From: Rhodococcoides trifolii
GTDB taxonomy: Bacteria > Actinomycetota > Actinomycetes > Mycobacteriales > Mycobacteriaceae
Reading direction: 5' to 3'
Length of the DNA: 64,000 bases
NCBI RefSeq assembly: GCF_014635345.1
Contig: NZ_BMCU01000003.1
Coordinates: forward strand, 372,001-436,000
In this document: positions 45,229-54,314 of the stretch, piece by piece
Layout of the letters: each line of letters opens with the position of its first letter
Position numbering within the stretch: position 1 is the stretch's first letter
Made by a program: the position numbers and the translations under genes
Notes under the pieces: generated by a model
Seen by the model: the letters and a program-made list of their open reading frames with translations, nothing else
Databases searched by the model: none
Told to the model about the DNA's origin: nothing

Positions 45229-45285
45229 CTACATCAGTTGTCGACAGACCAAGAAGTCGTCGATGGCCCCGAATACATAGCGCAC
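45229..45285 (-). pseudogene. esxT: esxT, 5' part fused to prophage codons
   Basis: The native start GTG (with AGGA upstream) and the first 12 codons (MRYVFGAIDDFL) remain; the frame then reads six prophage-derived codons and stops at 45,229. The Y-x-F-x-AI start is typical of EsxT-type WXG100 proteins. It follows esxU by 40 bases. Confidence 0.88.
45247..45250. other. attR: attR core (GACC)
   Basis: Right junction. With attL it rebuilds an attB that reads CTTGGTCAAG in the coding strand, an inverted repeat around a central GT dinucleotide. Confidence 0.75.
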
Positions 45286-45325
45286 GATGTGTCCTGCTTT
45301 CGAAGTGAGTTGTGGTGGGGGAAGG

Positions 45326-45637
45326 TCAGAGGTTGAGGGTGCCCGCGGCGTTGCTGATCGAGCGTGTGTTGTCCTCTTCGGCAGCGCCGTAGGCGGTTCC
45401 GCTCGACTTGATCGAATCGCCGATGGCGCCCAGAGCCAGCTGCAGCTTGTTGGCACTGGTGTCCCACCGATCCATCACACTCTGGAACGCCACTGCGGCC
45501 GCACCCTCCCAGCTCCCGCCCACCGCCTGCACGTCACCGCGCAGCTGATCGAGCAGTGACTTGATCTCTGCGGTCAACCCGTCGACTTTGGCGGCGGTGA
45601 CCTGCATGGTTTCGACAGTTGTCTTCATCTGTGACAC
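45326..45637 (-). CDS. esxU: WXG100 protein EsxU (ESX-4)
   Basis: A 103-residue four-helix-bundle partner protein. WXG turn: VGGSWEGAAAVAFQSVM; helix 2 ends with GDSIKSSGTAYGAAEED. It should pair with EsxT and be exported by ESX-4. Start GTG 45637, AGGAGG 9 bases before it. It is intact, but its partner gene next to it is broken. Confidence 0.92.
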   Translation of the reverse strand: MSQMKTTVETMQVTAAKVDGLTAEIKSLLDQLRGDVQAVGGSWEGAAAVAFQSVMDRWDTSANKLQLALGAIGDSIKSSGTAYGAAEEDNTRSISNAAGTLNL

Positions 45638-45731
45638 TGGTGAATACCTCCTCGGTGTGATGTGCCAGGGAGAATCCCCCGCATCAACTTGGACGCGCTA
45701 ACGGCGCGGACGGTTCCACAGCCGGCGACTT

Positions 45732-47222
45732 TCATGCATCGGCCACCGCGAGCGATCCGAGAACCGAAGTGCACACGGTGTTCATCTCGTCCCGGCGCTC
45801 GTCCGTGCTCTGGCACCCCAGGCTCACTTGGAGTCGAGGAGACACCACCACGGACCACGCGACCGTCGATCCGTCCGTCGGGCTCTCCACGTACGTGAGG
45901 CCGGGCCGTCCCGCCACCGACACATCGGTCCGCAGTTCGTCGAAGCGCCCGCCGTTGTCCGTGCCGGCGAACTGCCGTTGCAAGGTGGCGATCACGTCGT
46001 TGCTACCGAGCCCGTCACCCAGCTCTCGGGTCACCACAAGGACCCGTATCCCGGAACCGTTGTCGGGCAACAGGTTGACCCGTTCGGGCCCCGGTTCGGT
46101 GTGCCACCCCTCGGGAACCGCGACGGTCACCCGGCCCAGCGTGAGGAGCGCCGGAGCCACATCGCCCGTGGTCGGCAGGGCCGAGGGCGTCGGAGCGGCG
46201 CTGGGCGGCGCTGCGGTAGTGGCGAGAACATCGGCGGTCTCCGTGATCCGAGTGGTCGTGACCGCAGCGTGCGGCAACCGAGAAGCGGCGGGCGCGACAC
46301 TGTCCGGGCGGCCGCCGACCCACCAGGCGGCAGCCACCGATGCGACGAGAACGACCGCCCCGGCGGTGACGAGCCCCACCCTGGCCGACGCGAGTGCCTC
46401 TCGCGCTCGCTGCCCTCGCGTCTTCGGCAGGGTCCGGGCTTCGAGCCACGCGGGCGCACGAGTGATGACGGGCGGCCTCGTGTCGAGACGTGTCGGCGCG
46501 CGTGGCGTCTCCGTCTGCGGTTCCGTGTCGAGGAGCGCGGACACCAGGTCGCTGCCTCCGACCTCGACGACCGGCAGCTTCGACAACAGTCCCACCTGCT
46601 CGCGCGAGACCGCATCGGAGCCGTCGTGCAGAACCGCCAGCGTGGGGTGACTGGAGTCCACCACCTCCTGCACTGCCACCCGCAGCGCCGATGGAATCGT
46701 TTCGGGGTCGGAGGCGACACCGTCGATCAACCTGCACGCTCCTCGTCTCGCGTGTCCCGTCACGGCCGTCGCAGTGGCCCTGCGGCTGCAGCCGTCCACG
46801 ACGACGACCGACGAGGTGTCACGGCCGACGGATGCAGCGCACTCCGTGGCCACCACAGCCGAGTCGACGACCGCGACCTCGGCGGCGAGCGGACGCGCCG
46901 CCGAGTACAGGACTCCGCGGCGAATCTCGCCCCAGTGCGGTGGATGCGTCAAGATGAGCAGGGACGGCCGCTCCACCAACCCGTTGTCCGACAACGCTTG
47001 TCGAATCACGTTCCGGACGGCTTCGGGCGTCGTGATCTCGATACCGTCGATCAGCATCACGTCGTCGTCCACGTAACGCAGTGGATCGACCTCCACCGGG
47101 GTCCGGGACACCCGATGCTGCCCACCGCGGCGGGTACGCGCGGTGCACCACACCGCGGTGCCGGCGATGTGCACGGCGGCAACCCCATCGGCACCCGCAT
47201 CGATGTGCTCGGGCGCCGTCAC
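45732..47222 (-). CDS. Type VII secretion-associated protein (TIGR03931/Rv3446c type)
   Basis: A 496-residue protein. N-terminal actin-like region (LLILTHPPHWGEIRRGVL; SSVVVVDGCSRRATATAV), a single helix near 300 (GLVTAGAVVLVASVAAAWWV), and a C-terminal outer domain (LLTLGRVTVAVPEGWHTEPG; VAGRPGLTYVESPTDGSTVA). Located between eccC and esxU as Rv3446c. GTG start overlaps the eccC stop (GTGA). The huge frame upstream inside eccC is not coding. Confidence 0.85.
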   Translation of the reverse strand: MTAPEHIDAGADGVAAVHIAGTAVWCTARTRRGGQHRVSRTPVEVDPLRYVDDDVMLIDGIEITTPEAVRNVIRQALSDNGLVERPSLLILTHPPHWGEIRRGVLYSAARPLAAEVAVVDSAVVATECAASVGRDTSSVVVVDGCSRRATATAVTGHARRGACRLIDGVASDPETIPSALRVAVQEVVDSSHPTLAVLHDGSDAVSREQVGLLSKLPVVEVGGSDLVSALLDTEPQTETPRAPTRLDTRPPVITRAPAWLEARTLPKTRGQRAREALASARVGLVTAGAVVLVASVAAAWWVGGRPDSVAPAASRLPHAAVTTTRITETADVLATTAAPPSAAPTPSALPTTGDVAPALLTLGRVTVAVPEGWHTEPGPERVNLLPDNGSGIRVLVVTRELGDGLGSNDVIATLQRQFAGTDNGGRFDELRTDVSVAGRPGLTYVESPTDGSTVAWSVVVSPRLQVSLGCQSTDERRDEMNTVCTSVLGSLAVADA

Positions 47223-50200
47223 AGCGGCGGCATCCACGCCGTCTGGATCAGTTCGGATGCACTGCGAGTGACCAACGTGCCGCGGCCCGGCGGCTGCTCG
47301 GACGGGCGTATCGCCGACAACAACGCGCCCTCGTCCCGGTACCCGCTCATGATCAGACCCGCCGACGCGAGGTCCTTCAGTCGTGACATCACCGGCTCGT
47401 ACATCGCACGGGCAGATCCACCCGCACGCCGAGCCAGAACGACGTGCAGACCGACGTCGCGCGCCTGCGGCAACAGTTCGACGAGCTCGGCGAGTGGATT
47501 GCCGGCGGGTGTCACCACGAGGTCGTAATCGTCCACCACGACCCAGATGTCGGGGCCGCTCCACCACGAACGGTTGCGCAGCTCGTCCTGCGTCGTTTCC
47601 GGTCCCGGCCGTCGACTCCGCAGTACCCCTGCCAACTCCGACATCATCGTCGCAAGCACCGTCGACGACGACGCGTAGCCGCCGAGATGGTCGCCCTGCA
47701 CCGCACCCAGCATGGTGCGTCGATAGTCGGCGAGGACGACCTTGGCTCGTGACGGCGGATTCGACTCCACGATGCCGGCGCACACACTGCGTAGAAACGT
47801 CGTCTTGCCGCACTGGCCGTCTCCGAAGACGACGAAGTGCGGACTGTTGTCGAAATCGACATAGACCGGAGCAAGCTCGGATTCGTCGATTCCGATCGGA
47901 ACGCGCCGTCTCGGCGCAGCGGGCGGCCAGACCCCTCGCACGGCTTCCAGCAGGTCGTCGCGACGGTACGTCTGCGGGAGCAATCGGACCGGCGGTGCCG
48001 GTGGAACCGTCGAGCGTTGCGCAATCGACTCCACCGCTGAACCCACTGCAGTACCGAGCGCGTCGGTGGTGCCACGCCGATCGAGTCTGGGTAGGGCCGT
48101 GAGCAGATGCAGCCCGTCCTTGGTGATTCCGCGTCCCGGCCGACCTTCGGGAACCAGCATCGCCTTGGCTCGCCCGATGTCGGAGTCGGTCGGATCTCCG
48201 AGTCGCAGTTCGACCCTCGTGGCCAGAAGGTCCCGCAACGCCGGTCTGATCTCGGCCCAGCGAGAAGCGGTGATCACCACATGCACTCCGTACGAGAGAC
48301 CCTGCGCGGCAAGCTCGACGAGCGCAGGCTCCACGGACTCGAAATCGGAGCGAACGGTTGCCACCCCGTCCAGGACGAAGAACACGTCGCCGTGTGGGTC
48401 GTCCCACGGGCCGGGACTCCCCGATTCCTCGCGACGGTTTCCTCTGCGCGACCGGAACTCGGCCATCGACTCGATTCCCCACGTCCGGAACGACCGCTCC
48501 CTCCGGCGTATCAGGGCTGTCATCTCGGCCACCGTCCGACGCACCCGATCGATGTCGAGGCGGTTCGCCACCGACCCCACATGAGGAAGCCCTTCCAGAG
48601 ATGCCAGCGTGCCCCCACCGAAATCGACGCAGTAGAACTGGACTTCCTGCGCGGTGTGGGTCGAAGCGAGCGCCATGACCATGGTGCGTAGCGCCGTCGA
48701 CTTTCCCGACTGCGGTCCACCCACGATCGCGACGTTTCCCGTCGAACCTGTGAGGTCCACGGTCAACAGATCGCGCCTCTGATCGAACGGGCGATCGACG
48801 ACACCCATGGGCGCACGGAGCGAACCGAAACCTCCCTCCGCCTGCATCCTGTCGAGGAGCTCGTCCAGGGACGGCGGAACCGTCAACGGAGGCAACCACA
48901 CTCGGTGTGCGGGTCGGCCGTGCCCCTGAAGTCGGCCCACCACGGTCTCGAGGATCGTCGGCACCGACGTCGATCCCGCATCACTCGGTGCAGTCGGTTC
49001 GGTGTGCACCACTCGTGAGGCCGCCGGGACCTCGGCCGCAGTGAACAACCGCACGATGCCGTCGCCCGATCGATCACCCACCGTCCGGGCCGGAAGGTAG
49101 GCCGCAGCGCGGTACTCCCCCGAGACGTACGCGGCCGAGAATCTGACGATGTCGCTCGAATCCGTCTTGAGATACCCCGATCCCGGACGAGCCGGCAGGT
49201 GGTATGCATCGGCAACACCCAGCACGGATCGAGACTCGTTGGCAGAGAACGTCTTCAATCCAATTCGGTAAGAGAGATGGGAGTCGAGCCCGCGAAGTCG
49301 CCCCTCGTCCAAACGTTGACTGGCAAGCAGAAGGTGCATGTGGAGCGATCGTCCCAAGCGACCGATGGCGACGAACAGGTCGGCGAAGTCCGGGTACTGG
49401 CTCAGCAGCTCGGAGAACTCGTCGACGACGACGAACAGGGCAGGAAGCGGTTCGAGCTCGGCGCCGTTGTCGCGCGCCCTGGTGTAGTCCGAGACGTTCG
49501 CAAAGTTGCCCCGTGAGCGGAGCACCTCCTGCCTGCGATTCATCTCCCCTGCCAAGGCGTCGCGCATTCTCTCGACCAGCGCGCGTTCGTCTTCGAGGTT
49601 GGTGATGACGGCGGCAACGTGCGGCGCGTGCTCCAAGCCCAGAAAGGTTGCGCCACCTTTGAAGTCGACGAGTACGAGGTTGAGCACGTCGGGCGCATGC
49701 GTGGCGATCAGACCCAGTACGAGCGTGCGGAGGAACTCGGACTTCCCCGAACCCGTCGCACCGATGCACAATCCGTGCGGCCCCATTCCGCCTTCGGCTG
49801 CTTCCTTGAGATCGATTTCGACAGCACGCCCGTCGGGACTCGTTCCCACCGGCACTCGAAGACGATCGCGCCCCTGCCTCCGGGTCCACGTCCGATCCGG
49901 GTTCACCGCTCCCGGATCCCCGATCGACAGCAGTCTGTTCCATCCCTTGGAATCCGTCGACGTCTCGCCGCGCGTTCCGACGTCTTCGCTGATCGTGTAC
50001 CGCGCGAGCGAACGTGCGAGAACACGCGCGTCGTCGATTCCGGCCTCGTCACACTGTCCGAACACCTCTACACCGACAGCGCTGCGCGCCCGCAGCGACC
50101 GCCCGTCCACGACCAACTGCAAGCCCTGTGCTGCAACGAGATTCGGGACCCCGTCGGCGAGGTCGAGCACCGTCACGGAGTCGGTCCCGCCCGAAATCCA

Positions 50201-51220
50201 CGGCGCCACCTCTGCTCCGATACCACCCTCGGTGATCGCGCCGTCCAGGATCACCACGACGTGCGGCACACCGGGCGTACCAGGCGCGTGTCGCACGAAT
50301 CGTCCACGCGAGGTCACCCGACTTCCCAGACCGACCCCGGCAGCAGCGACGGTCCGATAGATCATCCGCGAGCTGCCCGCGCCGTCCACCTGGTCGGGAT
50401 GGTGGTTGTGCGGCAACCACTTCGCCCAATCCCACTCCTCCTCGTCCCGACCGGTGACGATAGCCACGAGCAGGTCGTCCGGACCGTGAAATACACACAG
50501 CTGCATCACGATCGAGCGCACCAAGGACCTCACCTGCTCGCGGTCACCGTCGAAGCCGACCGCCGCGAACCCGCGCAGCGACACGGCGGTCGGAAGATCG
50601 GGAACGATGGAATGCGTACGAACGAACGAGCGGAGCGACACCGCGGCAACCGGCTCGAGCAAGTCGACCGGACCGGTCTCGGGCGCAACGAGCCGCGTGG
50701 CGAGCCGTTGGCTGCCCGTTCCGACGCGCACGTGAGCAAAATCCTGATCGGTGGTGCGCCGTTCCCACATCCGATTAGATCCCGCCATGGTCCACAAACC
50801 CGCGGGCGCAGGGTGCGCCCACTCCAGCGCCTTCCGTTGAGCGCACGCCGTGTCGCTCACCTCGGCTCGCAGCCGATCGAGGTAGGCCAGATAGTCCTTG
50901 CGCGACTCGTCGATCTCCGCGGAGCGGGTGCCTCCGCCTCGGCCACCGCCGCCCGCGAACATGCCGAGCATGGAGATGACCATCATGGCAGGGAACATCA
51001 GAGCCAACGGGTTCGAGGCGGCACCGGACGTGAACATGAGCGCGACCATCCCGATCATGGCCGCCACCATCACGACCGGCAGGAGCTTGAGCAGGATGTT
51101 GCCTGGAACGATGCGGGGAATCTCCGGCGGAGCCTCCACCGCCACCTCGCCACCGGGCACGCGTGGAGCATCACGCCTGTCCCCGCGTTCGAACCGCACT
51201 GCGCTCGACGTGATTGTCAC
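47219..51220 (-). CDS. eccC4: ESX-4 FtsK/SpoIIIE ATPase EccC
   Basis: A 1333-residue motor of the type VII channel. Two membrane helices near 35-90 (LLKLLPVVMVAAMIGMVALM). Three ATPase domains with P-loops GATGSGKSEFL (about 490), GGPQSGKSTALRT (about 835) and GDGQCGKTTFLRS (about 1135). Each normally binds ATP and the last binds substrate tail. GTG 51220 was chosen for gggggag 5 bases upstream. It heads the unit eccC-Rv3446c type-esxU-esxT. Confidence 0.95.
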   Translation of the reverse strand: MTITSSAVRFERGDRRDAPRVPGGEVAVEAPPEIPRIVPGNILLKLLPVVMVAAMIGMVALMFTSGAASNPLALMFPAMMVISMLGMFAGGGGRGGGTRSAEIDESRKDYLAYLDRLRAEVSDTACAQRKALEWAHPAPAGLWTMAGSNRMWERRTTDQDFAHVRVGTGSQRLATRLVAPETGPVDLLEPVAAVSLRSFVRTHSIVPDLPTAVSLRGFAAVGFDGDREQVRSLVRSIVMQLCVFHGPDDLLVAIVTGRDEEEWDWAKWLPHNHHPDQVDGAGSSRMIYRTVAAAGVGLGSRVTSRGRFVRHAPGTPGVPHVVVILDGAITEGGIGAEVAPWISGGTDSVTVLDLADGVPNLVAAQGLQLVVDGRSLRARSAVGVEVFGQCDEAGIDDARVLARSLARYTISEDVGTRGETSTDSKGWNRLLSIGDPGAVNPDRTWTRRQGRDRLRVPVGTSPDGRAVEIDLKEAAEGGMGPHGLCIGATGSGKSEFLRTLVLGLIATHAPDVLNLVLVDFKGGATFLGLEHAPHVAAVITNLEDERALVERMRDALAGEMNRRQEVLRSRGNFANVSDYTRARDNGAELEPLPALFVVVDEFSELLSQYPDFADLFVAIGRLGRSLHMHLLLASQRLDEGRLRGLDSHLSYRIGLKTFSANESRSVLGVADAYHLPARPGSGYLKTDSSDIVRFSAAYVSGEYRAAAYLPARTVGDRSGDGIVRLFTAAEVPAASRVVHTEPTAPSDAGSTSVPTILETVVGRLQGHGRPAHRVWLPPLTVPPSLDELLDRMQAEGGFGSLRAPMGVVDRPFDQRRDLLTVDLTGSTGNVAIVGGPQSGKSTALRTMVMALASTHTAQEVQFYCVDFGGGTLASLEGLPHVGSVANRLDIDRVRRTVAEMTALIRRRERSFRTWGIESMAEFRSRRGNRREESGSPGPWDDPHGDVFFVLDGVATVRSDFESVEPALVELAAQGLSYGVHVVITASRWAEIRPALRDLLATRVELRLGDPTDSDIGRAKAMLVPEGRPGRGITKDGLHLLTALPRLDRRGTTDALGTAVGSAVESIAQRSTVPPAPPVRLLPQTYRRDDLLEAVRGVWPPAAPRRRVPIGIDESELAPVYVDFDNSPHFVVFGDGQCGKTTFLRSVCAGIVESNPPSRAKVVLADYRRTMLGAVQGDHLGGYASSSTVLATMMSELAGVLRSRRPGPETTQDELRNRSWWSGPDIWVVVDDYDLVVTPAGNPLAELVELLPQARDVGLHVVLARRAGGSARAMYEPVMSRLKDLASAGLIMSGYRDEGALLSAIRPSEQPPGRGTLVTRSASELIQTAWMPPL

Positions 51221-51429
51221 GGTGCTCCCCCCAGCTTCCGCACCACGCAGCCCCCCGGCATGCGTCGGCTCAGACCGTAACTCGAGAGACCGACACTCGG
51301 GAGGCCCCGAGACGGCACCTGTGGACAACCTCCGGAGACGGTGTCGTTGTCGGCGCCCTGTCGTAGAGTGCTCTCACGCGAGTCGACCGTGGGGGTGCGG
51401 CGCGCACAGGTACGGGGGGCTGTACGCAC

Positions 51430-52887
51430 ATGGTCATGTCACGTTCGGTCGATGCCGAGTCCGCATCGGACTCGCGCCCGTCCCGACCGATTCCCGCGGT
51501 GTGCAGAGTGACCGTGCTCGCGCCGGGTGTCGAGGTCGACCTCTCACTGCCGAGCGATACGGTCGTTGCCTCGCTGTTACCTGGTATCGCATCGCTGATT
51601 GCCGAACATCGGGCTGCGCGAGGCGAGTCCGACGGCGACCAGCACGCGATGTCGACGATCGCTCCCACGCTCACCACGCTGGCGGGTACGCCTCTCGACC
51701 CGGGCCGCTCGTTAGCGGAATTCGGTGTGCAGGACGGAGATCTGTTGGTTCTGCACGACGACGACGCAGCGCCTCCTCCGCCGTTGTTCGACGACGTCGT
51801 CCACGCCGTGTCCACGTCCGCGGATTGCGACAGATGGACACCGGAATCGGCACGCGTCGTCGGTTCTGTCGCTGCAGTGGTTGCGGCAACTGCAGGCGCA
51901 GCGACAGCAGTCCTGGATCCGACTGCCGGAATCGTCGGCGGTGCAGTCGGAATCGCAGTGGCAGTTGCGCTCACCGTCGTCGGCTGCGCTGTCGGCCTGA
52001 TCCGTGACGACCCGAGGACCGCCGTGGTCCTGTGTGGGGGCGCGGTTCCGGTGGCGTTCGCGGCGGGAATGCTCGTCGTGCCGGGCAACGACATCGCGTC
52101 CGACTGTGCTCTCGGCTCCGCGGTCAGCGCGGCCCTCGCACTCCTCACGCTTCGCTTCGGCAATGTCGAGCGGCCGATCTTCACCGCAGTGGCGGTGGCG
52201 TGCGTCGTTCTGTCTCTCGCTTGCCTGTGGGGCGCGACCACGGCGGTGCCTCGGGCCGACATCGCCGCGGTGGCCGCAGCCACCTGCGTGCTGGCCTTCA
52301 CGTGGGCACCGCGGATGGCCATGCTTCATTCACGTATGCCGTTGCCGCACGTTCCCGTGACCGACTCCCCCGCTCTGTTCGACCACACCGAGCCCGCCGT
52401 CAGTGCGTCGTTCGATGCGATTCGTTCCCGAACCGTTGCAGCACAACAGTTTCTGACGGGCTACGTCGCAGGCCTGTCCACCGCTGCGGCGGCTGCTGCA
52501 CTCCTGGCCGTGTCCGCCGGGCGGTCCGGCGCCGTGGACTGGATCAGTATCGTGCTGGCACTCTCGGTGGGTCTCGTTCTCGCTCTCCGCGGGCGGACGT
52601 ACGTCGACCGCGTCCAGGCGTCCGTTTCGATCGTCGCCGGTTCGGTTGTTCCTGCCGGTTTGTTGGTCGGTGCGGCGCTCAGCTTTCCCGAACGATCACC
52701 ACTCTGGTGCACAGGTTTCGCCCTTTTCGGGCTGACCGCGCTCGTCCTCGGCGTGATGGCTCCTACCCGCACGTTCTCGCCCGTACTTCGGCGGACGACC
52801 GAGCTCGTCGAGTTCGCTGCGATTGCGGCGATCATTCCGCTGGTCTGCTGGGTGGTCGATCTCTTCGCCCTCGTCCGCGCGCTGTGA
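51430..52887 (+). CDS. eccD4: ESX-4 membrane channel protein EccD
   Basis: A 485-residue protein. Ubiquitin-like N-terminal domain about 20-110 (CRVTVLAPGVEVDLSLPSDT; SLAEFGVQDGDLLVLHDD). Eleven or so membrane helices follow. It forms the main pore with EccB, EccC and EccE. Divergent from eccC; TTGTCG and TAGAGT about 17 bases apart before it may be its promoter. Confidence 0.92.
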   Translation: MVMSRSVDAESASDSRPSRPIPAVCRVTVLAPGVEVDLSLPSDTVVASLLPGIASLIAEHRAARGESDGDQHAMSTIAPTLTTLAGTPLDPGRSLAEFGVQDGDLLVLHDDDAAPPPPLFDDVVHAVSTSADCDRWTPESARVVGSVAAVVAATAGAATAVLDPTAGIVGGAVGIAVAVALTVVGCAVGLIRDDPRTAVVLCGGAVPVAFAAGMLVVPGNDIASDCALGSAVSAALALLTLRFGNVERPIFTAVAVACVVLSLACLWGATTAVPRADIAAVAAATCVLAFTWAPRMAMLHSRMPLPHVPVTDSPALFDHTEPAVSASFDAIRSRTVAAQQFLTGYVAGLSTAAAAAALLAVSAGRSGAVDWISIVLALSVGLVLALRGRTYVDRVQASVSIVAGSVVPAGLLVGAALSFPERSPLWCTGFALFGLTALVLGVMAPTRTFSPVLRRTTELVEFAAIAAIIPLVCWVVDLFALVRAL

Positions 52888-54314
52888 CCCGCTCCGGACG
52901 CTGCGCCTCCGTCGTGTACCTCTCCGCTGTGGTACTCGCCCTGTCGGCGCTGTCTCGCGCCGCTGCCGGTGCGAGCGTGCTACCACCGTCCATCGACCCC
53001 GCGGACCTGCCCACGGTCTCCGAACCCGCTCCCGACGAACCGACGGAACAACGGACGCAGTGCGCAGTCGCCGTGCCCGGCGGCTCCGGAGTCACCGTTC
53101 CGACGGCGCAAGCCGCACTCGACTTCGCGGACGTGTGGGCCACGACGCGTGGGGCCGGCCAGGTGGTCGCCGTCATCGACACCGGTGTGGCACGCCACGC
53201 GCGATTGCCCGACGTGATCGCGGGCGGAGATTTCGTGTCCACCGGAAACGGCATCGGTGACTGCGATGCCCACGGAACGTTCGTGGCGGGACTGATCGCG
53301 GCGCGTCCCGCCCCCGACAGTGGTTTCGCCGGTGGCGCCCCCGACGCGGCGATTCTGTCGATCCGCCAGTCCAGCAGCGCGTTCGCCGAAGCCGATGCCC
53401 GGCAGGGTGACGACACCGACGCAGAGAACTCGTCCGGCTACGGAAACGTCGCCACCATGGCGCGCGCGGTTCGCCTGGCCGCAGACTCCGGCGCCACCGT
53501 GGTCAACATCTCCGAAGTGGCGTGTGGTCCGGCCGGATCGGCGCTCGGAGACGGCCCCTTGGGTGCAGCCGTGCGATACGCAGCGGTCGAACGCGACGTG
53601 GTGGTCGTCGCAGCCGCGGGCAACCTGGGTTCGGGTGCGTGCGAGGAACAGAACATGTCCCCGAGCCCCGCCTCGCCCGACGCGGACCCGTGGTCGACGG
53701 TTTCCACCGTGGCGTCACCCGCATGGTTCGACGACTACGTCCTCACGGTCGGATCGGTCGACCCGGACGGCCGCCCGTCCGACTTCAGCCTCGCCGGACC
53801 ATGGGTCGACGTTGCGGCCCCGGGTACCGACATGACGTCGCTCGACCCGGCTGGAACGGGTCTCGCGATCGGAACGTCGAGCGACGATGGACGGACGGTC
53901 GCCATCAACGGCACGAGTTTCTCCGCGCCGCTCGTTTCGGCGACGGCCGCGCTGGTGCGGGCGCGGTACCCCGAACTGAAGGCCGCTCAGGTGATCGAGC
54001 GCATCGAGCAGACGGCGCACCGACCCGCCGAGGGGTGGAACGCCCGCGTAGGGTTTGGAACTATCGATCCCGTTGCAGCGGTTACGAACTCGGGAACCGA
54101 CTCGATTATCGCGCCGATCTCTGCGGCGTCCGCGACGCTGGAGCCTCCGGCTGTCGCAGCGGTTCCGGATCGACGATCGGAGCGAGCGGCTCTGGCCGGC
54201 GTAGGTGCGGTGGTGTTCGTCACCGCGGCAATCGCAACCGGCGCAGGGGTGTTTCGGCGCCGTCAGCCGCCGCCGAGCTCCGACGCGTCGCGGTCCGGGT
54301 CGACCCCGTCGTGA
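52884..54314 (+). CDS. mycP4: ESX-4 mycosin protease MycP
   Basis: A 476-residue subtilisin-like protease anchored in the membrane. Signal peptide (VVYLSAVVLALSALSRAAAG). Catalytic Asp in VVAVIDTGVARH, His in DAHGTFVAGLIA, Ser in NGTSFSAPLVSAT; oxyanion Asn in VVAAAGNLG. C-terminal helix AALAGVGAVVFVTAAIATGA. GTG start overlaps eccD stop (GTGA). Overlaps convergent eccB by 52 bases. Confidence 0.94.
   Translation: MTRSGRCASVVYLSAVVLALSALSRAAAGASVLPPSIDPADLPTVSEPAPDEPTEQRTQCAVAVPGGSGVTVPTAQAALDFADVWATTRGAGQVVAVIDTGVARHARLPDVIAGGDFVSTGNGIGDCDAHGTFVAGLIAARPAPDSGFAGGAPDAAILSIRQSSSAFAEADARQGDDTDAENSSGYGNVATMARAVRLAADSGATVVNISEVACGPAGSALGDGPLGAAVRYAAVERDVVVVAAAGNLGSGACEEQNMSPSPASPDADPWSTVSTVASPAWFDDYVLTVGSVDPDGRPSDFSLAGPWVDVAAPGTDMTSLDPAGTGLAIGTSSDDGRTVAINGTSFSAPLVSATAALVRARYPELKAAQVIERIEQTAHRPAEGWNARVGFGTIDPVAAVTNSGTDSIIAPISAASATLEPPAVAAVPDRRSERAALAGVGAVVFVTAAIATGAGVFRRRQPPPSSDASRSGSTPS

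Larger units (their letters stand above)
25678..45250. mobile_element. Serine-integrase prophage (about 19.57 kb, siphovirus type) inserted in esxT
   Basis: The element runs from attL to attR, with lower G+C than the host and a different gene style. It holds, on the minus strand, integrase, ADP-ribosyltransferase-like protein, Prim-Pol, small zinc protein, winged helix, HNH, small and large terminase, portal, protease, capsid, connectors, tail tube, tail chaperones, tape measure, a large tail protein and two small end genes. On the plus strand it has two membrane proteins and a 33-residue ORF. No endolysin, holin, excisionase or classical repressor is recognised. It is small, comparable with the smallest known actinobacterial siphophages, and may be complete, defective or helper-dependent. 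Confidence 0.93.

Noticed and set aside
47223..48899. N-terminal extension of the TIGR03931-type gene frame
   Set aside because: It runs inside eccC in another frame and reads Arg/Gly-rich noise; protein-like sequence begins at the GTG overlapping the eccC stop.
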